A stretch of 64,000 nucleotides of DNA from NCBI RefSeq assembly GCF_003725695.1, contig NZ_RJSE01000007.1, positions 410,484 through 474,483 of the forward strand, written 5' to 3'. The translations under genes were made by a program, and so were the position numbers. The notes beneath the pieces were generated by a model. It saw only the letters and a list, made by a program, of their open reading frames with translations. It was not told the origin of the DNA and ran no database searches. The stretch is from Nocardioides marmoriginsengisoli. Lineage in GTDB: Bacteria > Actinomycetota > Actinomycetes > Propionibacteriales > Nocardioidaceae. Within the stretch, counting starts at the first letter, position 1; every line of letters starts with the position of its first letter. This document shows positions 52,609-61,179 of the stretch, piece by piece.

Positions 52609-53053
52609 TCGATCTCTCCGACGCTCGATTTTCGGTACTGGGGGTTTGCGCGCGAAGCGCTTCCGAGAGCGACTGATCCTGGGATCGCGCCGACGGGACG
52701 AAGCATAACTTCGAGCGAGGTGGGAGGGCCGTTCGTGCCGGCCTGGCGCGTCGTTGACCCGGAAGTCCGGGCGTTCATAAAAACCACGTCAAACCAGGAC
52801 AAAGCGAACAGTTCAGAAATGAACTCCATCGCAGGGCCGAATTTAAGTAACTTTTGTTATCGGGAATTCGCGTGATAGTGCGGGCCCACCAATCACCGCA
52901 GGTCAGTCGGGTAGTGGCCTGAGCCTGGAGGTAGGCGAATTCGTAAGTAACCAAGATTTCATCGAAACTCGTGAGTAACGTTGACGCATCGATGAAACCC
53001 GGGTTACATCACTCCCCAACAGATGCTCGGGACCCACTCACCCAGGAGTAAAG
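52609..53053. other. AT-rich 445-base intergenic region, no gene seen
   Basis: Between the divergent TetR and Ig-repeat genes, clearly richer in A/T than the rest of the window. It holds AGTTCA-GAAA-TGAACT (52810-52825), three AGTAAC words (52846, 52946, 52974), the complementary GGGTTAC at 53001-53007 and a sigma-70-like promoter at 52981-53009. An antisense-free frame at 52605-52829 has poor codon bias and is not called. Lsr2, which prefers AT-rich DNA, could bind here. Confidence 0.6.
52981..53009 (+). promoter_or_regulatory. Sigma-70-type promoter of the Ig-repeat protein
   Basis: TTGACG (52981-52986), 17-base spacer, TTACAT (53004-53009). Expected start near 53016, giving a leader of about 40 bases with AGGAG before ATG 53054. 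Confidence 0.65.
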
Positions 53054-56000
53054 ATGAGTTCGCACCCCGTACGACGACGCCGTTGGCGTCGTGCGTCGCT
53101 GGGCCTGATCACGGCGCTCGCGCTGCTGGTCGCGCCGTTGGCGATCGCCCCCGCCCAGGCAGACGACGAGCCGTCCAGCTTCGGGCTGAGCATGGTCGCC
53201 GGCACCGGCAAGATGATGATCGCCGGCAACGAGCCCGGACCGGACCTGGCCAACCCGACCAGCATCAACGGCAGCTACGACGCCGAGACCGGCCAGCTGA
53301 CGGACGTGAACTTCTCCAGCCCCTCGGTCACCTTCGAGCAGCACGTGACCAAGCCGATCACCCTGACGCTGCAGATCACCGAGCAGCTGCTGATGATGGA
53401 CCCCGGCAGCGGGACCGGCCGGCTCGAGGCCGACGGCACCCTGGCCTTCAACCTCGGTCTGAAGCTGCGGGTGCAGATCGCCTCCACCGTGGCGAACGGC
53501 GACTGCTACTCGCAGCCGGTCAACGTGGAGCTGCGCTCGACCGCCCCGTACGACCCCGCCACCGGCCGGGTCTCGCTCAAGGCGGAGGGCTTCCGGGTCA
53601 ACAACTTCGAGGTGACCGACAAGTGCTCGCAGCTGATCGTCACCAACTCCGGCCCGCAGTTCGAGGGCACCAACAACCGCCTCACGCTGACCGCCGAGGG
53701 TGACTTCGGGACCCGGCTGGAGCAGACGACCACGTCGCTGGCCGTCGCGCCGGACGAGGCGATGAACGACACGGAAACCACGCTCACCGCCACGGTGGCG
53801 CCGGCCGCGGCGAGCGGAACGGTCAACTTCTACTCCGGCGGTACCTCGCTCGGCGATGCCCCGGTCGTGGACGGCGTGGCCACCACGACGACGAAGCTCA
53901 GCGCGGGCAGCCACCAGCTCCGGGCCGAGTACGGCGGCGACCAGACCTACGCCGGCAGCACGAGCGCGTCGGTCGCCTACCAGGTCAGGGCCTACGCGAC
54001 CTTGAGCGGTGACCTGCCCGGCACGGTTCGCCGGGGCGCGGCTCCGCAGCCGTTCACGTTCTCGGTCGCCAACCCCGCCAACGGGCGGGACGAGCAGCGC
54101 CTGCGCCTCGACCTCGCGATCGACCAGGACCCGAACCCCAACCTCTGCCCGACCTGTCCCGGCTACGGCGACTACGTCGAGGCCGAGGACGTGGTCTGGG
54201 AGTTCCAGGACGGCTCCGGGGCCTGGCAGCGGATCCCGTTCAGCGGTGACATCGCCGGGGGAGACGCCCAGCTCCTCGGCGCGTTCGGCGGGAACGCCGG
54301 GTTCGCCCTCGCGGCCGGCGAGAGCCGGGACGTCCCGATGCGACTCAGCATCGGCAACGGGTCCGCCGAGGGCCGCAAGCTGAAGGTGACGGCCGCGCTG
54401 GTGCAGGTCGATGCCTCGACCGGCGAGAGCGGGGCGACGATCGACTCGTCCTCGGCCACCGTGCAGATCCCGCTCGCCGAGCGGGTTCCGCTGGAGTCGA
54501 TCGGGATCGACATCCTGTTCGGCGGCGCGCAGCCGTACCGGTACGCGCAGGGGTACGACATCGGCTGGCGGGTCCGGTTGAACAACTCCGCGGTGCCGGC
54601 GACCGGCTACCCCGACGGGCGGGTCGAGTTCTTCGTCGACGGGAAGCCGCGTTCGGTGACCGTCGGGGCGGTCTCCGGGACGATCCAGCAGGTCCCGGAG
54701 GGCCTCGCGCAGATCACGCAGGCGGTGATCCGCACCGACGACCTCGCGCCGGGCAACCACACCATCCAGGTGAAGTACCTGGGCGGGACCAACCACCTGC
54801 CGATGCTGTCCGCGCCGCTCACCTTCGAGGTGCTGGCGCCGTTCGGTGCGCTCTACGAGTGCAGCTTCCCGACCCTCGGCGGGGGGTCCGGCTCGAAGCG
54901 GATGCTGATCGACGGTTCCGCGGACGTGCCGGCGTACGCCGGGGTGGGCTCCGAGGTCGACCTGGGCCGGGTGCGGGTCACCGTCGGCGGCGATCTGCGG
55001 AACCGGCAGTACGCGTCGGAGAACCTGACCGCGGAGATCGGGTCGTCGGGCACGGCGTCGGCGGCGACCGGGGTGATCGAGAACCCGAACGCCGCGCACA
55101 ACGACTACCGGATCCTGTGGGACGGCGGAACCGGCCGGACCACCGTCAGCGGCGCTGCCGGTGACCTGGTGGACGTCCCGCTGGACCGGGTCCGGTTCTA
55201 CACGCCGACCGGTGACCGCCAGTACGACTGCGTGCCGGTGGGACGGCCGGCCTCGCTCGGGCTGGTGCGTCTGGTCGGGACCGACCTGACCGTCAGCCCG
55301 GCCGGCAGCAGCAGACTGGGTGAGCTGGTCACGATGACCGCGACGGTCACCGGCGGGGCGTGGTTCAGCACGGCCGGATCGGTCACGTTCCGGGACGGCA
55401 ACCAGGTCCTCGGCACGGTGCCGGTCGCGTTCAGCACCCCGGTGTCGTTCAAGACCGCGGACCTCGGGTCGGGCGCTCACCAGCTGACGGCGACCTGGAG
55501 CGGCGGCATCGGCTTCCCGCCGGTGCGGTCGGCCGCGGTCGAGCACCGGGTCGCCAGTCCGACGGTGACCACGCTGGCGACGTCGAACGCGACGCCGCAG
55601 TACGGGCAGCCGATCACCTGGAAGGCCACCGTGAAGCCGAGCCCGGCGACCGCGGGAACCCCGTCCGGGGACGTGCAGTTCGCTGTCGACGGGAACCCGG
55701 TCGGATCCCCGGTCCCGCTGGTGGACGGGGTCGCCACCTCGGCGCCGGTCGCCAACCTGGCAGTCGGGTCGCACCAGGTGACGGCGTCGTACGCCGGCTC
55801 CACGGCCTTCGGCCCGAGCACCTCGGCCGCCCTGGCCCAGGTGGTCGCGAAGGGGGCGACGTCGATCAAGGCCACCCCGGCCCTGGTCGAGCTCAAGGGG
55901 CTCAAGCTGCACCTGACCAACCTCTCCGCGACGCTCACCGGGCCCGCGGGTCCGGTCGCCGGGGAGACGGTCACCTTCAAGAGCGGCGTGGTGCCGCTGT

Positions 56001-56149
56001 GCACCGCGATCACCGCCGCGAACGGGGTGGCCAGCTGCAGCGGTACCGCGGGCCTGCTCGGGATCATCCTGGCCCTCGGCTACAAGGCGGACTTCGCGGG
56101 CAGCGCCGGCTACCTGCCTTCGTCGGGCAAGGGGGCGCTGATCGGCTGA
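53054..56149 (+). CDS. Secreted Ig-like repeat protein
   Basis: 1031 residues with a Sec signal peptide (RRWRRASLGLITALALLVAP, cleavage near AQADD). Bacterial Ig-like (Big_5) repeats are visible at about 230-315 (TVNFYSGGTSLGDAPV), 745-830 (SVTFRDGNQVLGTVPV), 838-925 (VQFAVDGNPVGSPVPL) and a last partial one (ETVTFKSGVVPLC). The N-terminal ~200 residues and the central part are beta-rich and unassigned; CPTCPGYG and paired Cys occur. No LPXTG, membrane anchor or catalytic motif, so it is probably released or wall-associated. AGGAG precedes the ATG, and it is followed by a strong terminator. Confidence 0.82.
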   Translation: MSSHPVRRRRWRRASLGLITALALLVAPLAIAPAQADDEPSSFGLSMVAGTGKMMIAGNEPGPDLANPTSINGSYDAETGQLTDVNFSSPSVTFEQHVTKPITLTLQITEQLLMMDPGSGTGRLEADGTLAFNLGLKLRVQIASTVANGDCYSQPVNVELRSTAPYDPATGRVSLKAEGFRVNNFEVTDKCSQLIVTNSGPQFEGTNNRLTLTAEGDFGTRLEQTTTSLAVAPDEAMNDTETTLTATVAPAAASGTVNFYSGGTSLGDAPVVDGVATTTTKLSAGSHQLRAEYGGDQTYAGSTSASVAYQVRAYATLSGDLPGTVRRGAAPQPFTFSVANPANGRDEQRLRLDLAIDQDPNPNLCPTCPGYGDYVEAEDVVWEFQDGSGAWQRIPFSGDIAGGDAQLLGAFGGNAGFALAAGESRDVPMRLSIGNGSAEGRKLKVTAALVQVDASTGESGATIDSSSATVQIPLAERVPLESIGIDILFGGAQPYRYAQGYDIGWRVRLNNSAVPATGYPDGRVEFFVDGKPRSVTVGAVSGTIQQVPEGLAQITQAVIRTDDLAPGNHTIQVKYLGGTNHLPMLSAPLTFEVLAPFGALYECSFPTLGGGSGSKRMLIDGSADVPAYAGVGSEVDLGRVRVTVGGDLRNRQYASENLTAEIGSSGTASAATGVIENPNAAHNDYRILWDGGTGRTTVSGAAGDLVDVPLDRVRFYTPTGDRQYDCVPVGRPASLGLVRLVGTDLTVSPAGSSRLGELVTMTATVTGGAWFSTAGSVTFRDGNQVLGTVPVAFSTPVSFKTADLGSGAHQLTATWSGGIGFPPVRSAAVEHRVASPTVTTLATSNATPQYGQPITWKATVKPSPATAGTPSGDVQFAVDGNPVGSPVPLVDGVATSAPVANLAVGSHQVTASYAGSTAFGPSTSAALAQVVAKGATSIKATPALVELKGLKLHLTNLSATLTGPAGPVAGETVTFKSGVVPLCTAITAANGVASCSGTAGLLGIILALGYKADFAGSAGYLPSSGKGALIG

Positions 56150-56173
56150 TCCACCCGAGGTGAGTTCGGGTGC

Positions 56174-56205
56174 GGGGTGCTGGGCCATTCGGGGCCCAGC
56201 ACCCC
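56174..56205 (+). terminator. Strong hairpin terminator after the Ig-repeat gene
   Basis: Perfect 13-bp stem GGGGTGCTGGGCC / GGCCCAGCACCCC with loop ATTCGG, followed by TGTCCCTT. It insulates the next gene, whose ATG is 24 bases away. Confidence 0.75.
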
Positions 56206-56229
56206 TGTCCCTTATGGGAGACTCCCCGG

Positions 56230-57816
56230 ATGGAGACCAACGTTGCCGATCTCCTGGCCGCCGCGGCTCGTGCGGAGCCGACGAAGATCGCGCTGTCCGA
56301 GGCAGCTACCGGCCGCACGGTGACCTGGGCCGCCCTCGACGACCTGGCCGACCGGGTCGCGCAGGGGCTGTCCACCGCCGGCATGGTCGCCGGCTACCGG
56401 GTGATGATCGCGGTCACCAACCGGATCGAGTTCGTCGCCACCTACCTGGGCGTGCTCCGCTCGCGGATGGTGGCGGTGCCGATCAACCCGCGCAGCGCGA
56501 CCGGCGAGATCGTCCGGATGCTGGTGGACTCCGGCTCCCGGATGGTGATCGCCGACGGCAGCACCATCGCCGGGGTGCGCAGCGCCGTCAGCGGTGTCGC
56601 CGAGGCCTGGGAGGCGACCGACGCGGAGACCGCGACCCCGCCGCGCCCGCGGATCGTGAGCATCGGCACCACCCTCGAGCCGGGGGAGCGGTCCTGGGAC
56701 CACCTGGTGATGGAGGCCGGTGTCGAGGTGCCGGGGACGACCGACCCCGAGTCGGTCGCGGTCCTGCTCTACACCAGCGGCACCTCCGGCCGGCCGCGCG
56801 CCGCGATGCTCAGCCACCGCGCGCTGGCAGCCAACATCGCGCAGGCCGCTGCCGTGGTGCCGCCGATGATCAACGGCCGCGACGTCGTCCTCGGCGTGCT
56901 GCCGCTCTTCCACGTCTACGGCCTCAACGCAGTCCTCGGCCAGGTGATCCGCCAGCACGCGCGGATCGTGCTGGTCGACGGGTTCGACCCGGAGGGGTCG
57001 CTGGACATCATCGAGGACGAGGCGATCTCGGTCCTCCCGGTCGCGCCGCCGGTCTTCGCCTACTGGATGCAGATCCCGGGCATCGAGGACCGGTTCGGAC
57101 CGGTCCGCACGATCCTCTCCGGATCGGCGCCGCTGGCCCCCGAGCTCACCGAGGCGTTCACCGCGCGGACCGGGCTGACGATCCACCAGGGCTACGGGCT
57201 CACCGAGGCCGCACCGGTGGTCACCTCGACGCAGTGCAGCGCGCACCCCGATCCGCGCTCGGTGGGGGCGACACTGCCCGGCATCGAGGTGCGTCTCGTC
57301 GACGAGCACGGTGCCGCACCCGAGGACGAGGACGCCGGCGAGATCTGGATCCGCGGCGCGAACCTCTTCTCCGGCTACTGGCCCGACGGTGCCGACGGGC
57401 CGGACGAGGAGGGCTGGTGGGCGACCGGTGACGTCGGCTACCTGACCGAGGCGGGCGACCTGTTCCTGGTCGACCGGCTCAAGGAGCTGGTGATCGTCTC
57501 CGGGTTCAACGTCTACCCCAGCGAGGTCGAGGACGTGATCGGCGAGGTCGCCGGCGTCGCGGCGGCAGCGGTGATCGGGGTCGAGGACGAGCTGACCGGT
57601 GAGGCCGTGGTCGCGTACGTGACGCCGGCCCACGAGGTCGACGAGGACGAGCTGGTCGCGACCATCCGGGCGCACTGCGAGTCCCGGCTGGCCGGGTTCA
57701 AGCAGCCGCGCACCATCCACCTGGTCGCCGAGCTGCCCTACACCGGGACCGGCAAGGTGCAGAAGGGCCGGCTGCGGGCCACCGAGCGCCGCCGCGCTCT
57801 CGGGTTGCTGGAGTGA
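56230..57816 (+). CDS. AMP-dependent acyl-CoA synthetase/ligase
   Basis: 528 residues with all ANL motifs: VLLYTSGTSGRPRAAMLSHR, HVYGLNAVLGQV, IHQGYGLTEAAPVV, WATGDVGYLTEAGDLF with VDRLKELVIVSGFNVYPSEV, and the catalytic lysine in YTGTGKVQKGRLR. It activates an organic or fatty acid with ATP, and probably transfers it to CoA; the chain length is not evident. GGGAG lies before ATG 56230. Stop overlaps the glutaredoxin GTG. Confidence 0.92.
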   Translation: METNVADLLAAAARAEPTKIALSEAATGRTVTWAALDDLADRVAQGLSTAGMVAGYRVMIAVTNRIEFVATYLGVLRSRMVAVPINPRSATGEIVRMLVDSGSRMVIADGSTIAGVRSAVSGVAEAWEATDAETATPPRPRIVSIGTTLEPGERSWDHLVMEAGVEVPGTTDPESVAVLLYTSGTSGRPRAAMLSHRALAANIAQAAAVVPPMINGRDVVLGVLPLFHVYGLNAVLGQVIRQHARIVLVDGFDPEGSLDIIEDEAISVLPVAPPVFAYWMQIPGIEDRFGPVRTILSGSAPLAPELTEAFTARTGLTIHQGYGLTEAAPVVTSTQCSAHPDPRSVGATLPGIEVRLVDEHGAAPEDEDAGEIWIRGANLFSGYWPDGADGPDEEGWWATGDVGYLTEAGDLFLVDRLKELVIVSGFNVYPSEVEDVIGEVAGVAAAAVIGVEDELTGEAVVAYVTPAHEVDEDELVATIRAHCESRLAGFKQPRTIHLVAELPYTGTGKVQKGRLRATERRRALGLLE

Positions 57817-58067
57817 CCGTGGCGCGCGTCCTGCTCTACGGCAAGCCCGGCTGCCACCTCTGCGACGACGCCCGTGCGGTGATCGCCCGGGTCTGCGCGG
57901 ACGTCGGGACGTCGTACGACGAGGTCGACATCACCGGCGACCCCGCGCTGATGCGCCAGTACGGCGAGCAGATCCCGGTGACCTTCGTCGACGGTGCCCA
58001 GCACGACTTCTGGCGGGTCGACGAGGCTCGGCTGCGCGCAGCACTCGGTCCGGTCGCCGGCGCCTGA
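57813..58067 (+). CDS. Glutaredoxin-like protein
   Basis: 84-residue thioredoxin-fold protein (DUF836/glutaredoxin 2 type): VLLYGKPGCHLCDDARAVI with redox CHLC, and the cis-Pro in EQIPVTFVDG. Position before rex/hemA equals Rv0508 in M. tuberculosis (from memory). GTG overlaps the ligase stop by 4 bases. Confidence 0.9.
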   Translation: MTVARVLLYGKPGCHLCDDARAVIARVCADVGTSYDEVDITGDPALMRQYGEQIPVTFVDGAQHDFWRVDEARLRAALGPVAGA

Positions 58068-58146
58068 TCGGGCGCGCCGCCGACCCCGCTGGGTGGGGAA
58101 TGTCTCACCTGTGCTAGTCAAGTCGGGGCCACGGGTCGGACTCAGT

Positions 58147-58175
58147 TTGTTCCCACGTTCACAAACTCTTATGGT
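58147..58175 (+). promoter_or_regulatory. rex-hem promoter with overlapping Rex operator
   Basis: TTGTTCCCACGTTCACAA (58147-58164) fits the Rex site TTGTGAANNNNTTCACAA in its right half fully and in TTGT of its left half; the flanks extend it to GTTTGT-N10-ACAAAC. TTGTTC also serves as a -35, with TATGGT (58170-58175) as -10 at a 17-base spacing. Rex would block the promoter when NADH is low. Confidence 0.65.
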
Positions 58176-58243
58176 GATCTGGCTGACCGCTTTTCAGACA
58201 GGCCCGCTGACCGGGCCCGGAGCGCGTCGCTGGAGAGTTGACC

Positions 58244-58903
58244 GTGAGCCCTACACGTATCCCTGAGGCGACCGTCGCGCGCCTTCCGGTGTACCTGCGG
58301 GCCCTCAATTCGCTGCTGGACTCGGACGTCCGCTCCTGCTCCAGCGAGGAGCTGGCCACCGCGGCCGGCGTGAACAGCGCCAAGCTCCGCAAGGACCTCT
58401 CCCACCTCGGCTCCTACGGCACCCGCGGCGTCGGGTACGACGTGGAGTACCTGCGCTACCAGATCTCCCGCGAGATCGGCCTCACCCAGGACTGGCCCGT
58501 CGTGATCGTCGGGATCGGCAACCTGGGCCACGCGCTGGCGAACTACTCCGGCTTCTCCTCGCGCGGCTTCCGGACGGTCGCACTTCTCGACGCCGACGAC
58601 AGCCGTACCGGCGAGCTGGTCGCCGGCCTGAAGATCCGGTCCTTCGACGAGCTCACCGCGATCGTGCACGAGCACGGGGTCGCGATCGGCGTCATCGCCA
58701 CGCCTGCTGCGGCCGCCCAGGCCGTCGCCGACCAGATGGTCTCCGCCGGCATCCGCAGCATCCTGAACTTCGCGCCGATGGTGCTCTCGGTCCCCGACGG
58801 CGTCGACGTGAGGATGGTCGACCTGTCCAGCGAGCTGCAGATCCTGGCGTACCACGAGCAGCGGAAGTCGACGCTGCAGCCCGACGACGGGGTGGTCGCA
58901 TGA
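58244..58903 (+). CDS. rex: Redox-sensing transcriptional repressor Rex
   Basis: Senses the NADH/NAD+ ratio and represses respiratory and haem genes. 219 residues: N-terminal winged helix (RIPEATVARLPVYLRALNSL, GVNSAKLRKDLSHLGSYGTR) and a C-terminal Rossmann domain (VVIVGIGNLGHALANYSGF). GGAGAG lies 6 bases before GTG 58244; TTG 58238 is less well placed. Stop overlaps the hemA ATG (ATGA). The Rex-type operator upstream indicates self-regulation of the whole haem operon. Confidence 0.95.
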   Translation: MSPTRIPEATVARLPVYLRALNSLLDSDVRSCSSEELATAAGVNSAKLRKDLSHLGSYGTRGVGYDVEYLRYQISREIGLTQDWPVVIVGIGNLGHALANYSGFSSRGFRTVALLDADDSRTGELVAGLKIRSFDELTAIVHEHGVAIGVIATPAAAAQAVADQMVSAGIRSILNFAPMVLSVPDGVDVRMVDLSSELQILAYHEQRKSTLQPDDGVVA

Positions 58904-60198
58904 GCGTGCTGGTGGTCGGCATCTCGCACAACTCGGCACCCGTCTCGGTGCTGGAGAAGGTGGCCCGTGACTCCGAGGGCACCCACAAGCTGATCCGCGA
59001 CGTCTCCGACAACGAGCACGTGATCGAGGCGACGGTGCTGTCGACGTGCAACCGGATCGAGGTCTACGCCGAGGTCGATCGCTTCCACGGCAGCGTCGAG
59101 GCGATCTCGCGGATGCTGCTCGAGACCGCCGGCGGTCTGCCGGAGGAGCTCGTCCCGCACCTCTACGTGCACTACGACGACGGTGCCGTCTCGCACCTGT
59201 TCCACGTCGCCTCCGGTCTCGACTCGATGGTCGTCGGCGAGAGCCAGATCCTCGGCCAGGCCCGGGAGGCTCTCCGCGTCGGCCAGGAGTCCGGCACCGT
59301 CGGTCCGGCCCTGAACACGCTCTTCCAGCAGGCCCTCCGGGTCGGGAAGCGGTCGCACGCCGAGACCGACATCGACCGGGCCGGCCCGTCGCTGGTCAGC
59401 TCCGCGCTGGAGCAGGCCGCCGTGCACCTGGACCGGGTCGACGGTGCTGCCGGGATCCGCGCGCTGGTCGTCGGCGCCGGGGCGATGGCGGGCCTCTCCG
59501 TCGCGACCCTCACCCGGGCCGGTGCCCCCTCGATCGTGATCGCCAACCGGACCGAAGCCCGCGCCGCCCGGCTCGCCGAGTCGTACGGCGCCCGCGCGAT
59601 CCCGCTCGCCGACATCGCCGCCGAGCTCGCGGACGTCGACCTGCTGATCTCCTGCACCGACTCGACCAGCATCCTGGTCGACGCCGAGACACTGCGTTCG
59701 GCCCGGCCCGTCGGTCGCCCGCTGGCGATCATCGACCTGGCGCTGCCGCGGGACATCGACCCGGCCGTCGCCGACGAGCCAGGGGTGCACCTGATCGACC
59801 TGGCGACGCTGGCCGCCGAGCTCGAGAACGCCGGCGAGCGCGGCGAGGTCGCGGACGTCCGGCGGATCGTCGGCCAGGAGCTGCAGGCCTTCCTCGCCGC
59901 CCGGCACGCCGCCGCGGTGACGCCGACGGTGGTCGCCCTGCGGACGATGGCGACCGGGGTCGTGGAGACCGAGCTGCAGCGCCTCGCCGGCCGGCTGCCC
60001 GACCTCGACGACGCCGCCCGCGCCGAGATCGAGCTCGCGGTACGCCGGGTGGCGGACAAGCTGCTGCACCAGCCCACGGTCCGGGTCAAGGAGCTCGCCA
60101 ACGAGACCGGCGCGGTCTCCTACGCGGCGGCGCTCGCCGAGCTCTTCTCGCTGGATCCCGACGCCGTCGAGGCCGTGACCCGGGTGGAGGGCGTATGA
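58900..60198 (+). CDS. hemA: Glutamyl-tRNA reductase
   Basis: NADPH-dependent reduction of glutamyl-tRNA to glutamate-1-semialdehyde, the committed step of tetrapyrrole synthesis. 432 residues. Catalytic Cys in TVLSTCNRIEVYAEV, substrate loop HLFHVASGLDSMVVGESQIL, NADPH domain ALVVGAGAMAGLSVATLTRA and the C-terminal dimerisation helices. Coupled to rex and hemC by ATGA overlaps. No hemL is seen in the window. Confidence 0.97.
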   Translation: MSVLVVGISHNSAPVSVLEKVARDSEGTHKLIRDVSDNEHVIEATVLSTCNRIEVYAEVDRFHGSVEAISRMLLETAGGLPEELVPHLYVHYDDGAVSHLFHVASGLDSMVVGESQILGQAREALRVGQESGTVGPALNTLFQQALRVGKRSHAETDIDRAGPSLVSSALEQAAVHLDRVDGAAGIRALVVGAGAMAGLSVATLTRAGAPSIVIANRTEARAARLAESYGARAIPLADIAAELADVDLLISCTDSTSILVDAETLRSARPVGRPLAIIDLALPRDIDPAVADEPGVHLIDLATLAAELENAGERGEVADVRRIVGQELQAFLAARHAAAVTPTVVALRTMATGVVETELQRLAGRLPDLDDAARAEIELAVRRVADKLLHQPTVRVKELANETGAVSYAAALAELFSLDPDAVEAVTRVEGV

Positions 60199-61166
60199 GC
60201 ACGCTGCGCGTGGGTACCCGCGCCTCCGAGCTGGCCCGCACCCAGTCCGGCCTGATCGCCGACGCGATCACCGCCCGCACCGGGCGCGAGACCGTGCTCG
60301 TCCCGGTCTCGACCGAGGGCGACGTCAGCACCGCGCCGCTGGCGAGCCTGGGCGGCACCGGAGTCTTCGTCAGCGCGCTGCGCGACGCGCTCCTGGCCGG
60401 CGAGGTCGACGTCGCCGTGCACTCGTTGAAGGACCTGCCGACGGCCGCCGCCGACGGGATCGCGCTGGCCGCGGTCCCCGAGCGCGAGGACCCGCGGGAC
60501 GCGATCATCGCCCGGGACGGCCTGACCCTCGGTGAGCTTCCGGTCGGCAGCAAGGTCGGCACCGGCTCGCCGCGCCGGGTCGCCCAGCTCGAGGCGCTCG
60601 GGCTCGGCATCGAGCTGGTCGGGCTCCGCGGCAACGTGGACACCCGGATCGGACAGGTCACCTCCGGCAAGCTCGACGCGGTCGTGCTGGCGCGCGCCGG
60701 TCTCGCCCGGCTGGGACGCGCCGGCGAGATCACCGAGACCATCGACCCGATCCAGGTGCTGCCCGCGCCCGGGCAGGGCGCGCTGGCGATCGAGTGCCGC
60801 GCGAGCGACACCGAGCTGGTGGCAGCCCTGGCCGCGGCGCTGGACGACCCGCACACCCGGGCCGCGGTCGAGTGCGAGCGGATGGTGCTCGCCGAGCTCG
60901 AGGCCGGCTGCTCGGCGCCGGTCGGCGCGCTCGCCGAGGTCGTCGAGGGGGAGGACGGCGCGGAGCTCTGGATCCGGGCCGTCGCCAGCAGCCTCGACGG
61001 CGCTCTCTCCGTCCGGCTCTCCGCCTCCGGCCCGTACGACGACCCGATCGGCCTGGGCCGCAAGCTCGCCGCCGAGATGATCGCCGACGGCGCCCACACC
61101 CTGCTCGATCGCGGGACCCTCGACAACCCCGTGCTCCACCCTCACCCCAACACCAGCGGCAAGTAG
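60195..61166 (+). CDS. hemC: Porphobilinogen deaminase (hydroxymethylbilane synthase)
   Basis: Joins four porphobilinogens into hydroxymethylbilane on a dipyrromethane cofactor. 323 residues: LRVGTRASELARTQSGLIAD, VAVHSLKDLPTAAADGI, GTGSPRRVAQLEAL, LRGNVDTRIGQV and the cofactor cysteine in LAELEAGCSAPVGALAEV. ATG overlaps the hemA stop. Confidence 0.97.
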   Translation: MSTLRVGTRASELARTQSGLIADAITARTGRETVLVPVSTEGDVSTAPLASLGGTGVFVSALRDALLAGEVDVAVHSLKDLPTAAADGIALAAVPEREDPRDAIIARDGLTLGELPVGSKVGTGSPRRVAQLEALGLGIELVGLRGNVDTRIGQVTSGKLDAVVLARAGLARLGRAGEITETIDPIQVLPAPGQGALAIECRASDTELVAALAAALDDPHTRAAVECERMVLAELEAGCSAPVGALAEVVEGEDGAELWIRAVASSLDGALSVRLSASGPYDDPIGLGRKLAAEMIADGAHTLLDRGTLDNPVLHPHPNTSGK

Positions 61167-61179
61167 CAAGAAGGCGATT

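Noticed and set aside
52605..52829. 74-codon minus-strand frame whose stop overlaps the TetR ATG as ATGA
   Set aside because: Third-position GC is only about 60 percent against more than 90 percent in real genes, and no ribosome-binding site; the overlap is likely chance.
52846..52984. BldN-type promoter words (AGTAAC, CGTTGA) upstream of the Ig-repeat gene
   Set aside because: Spacings are 18-19 to a CGTGA variant and 27 to CGTTGA, not 16-17; a normal TTGACG-N17-TTACAT promoter explains the region better.
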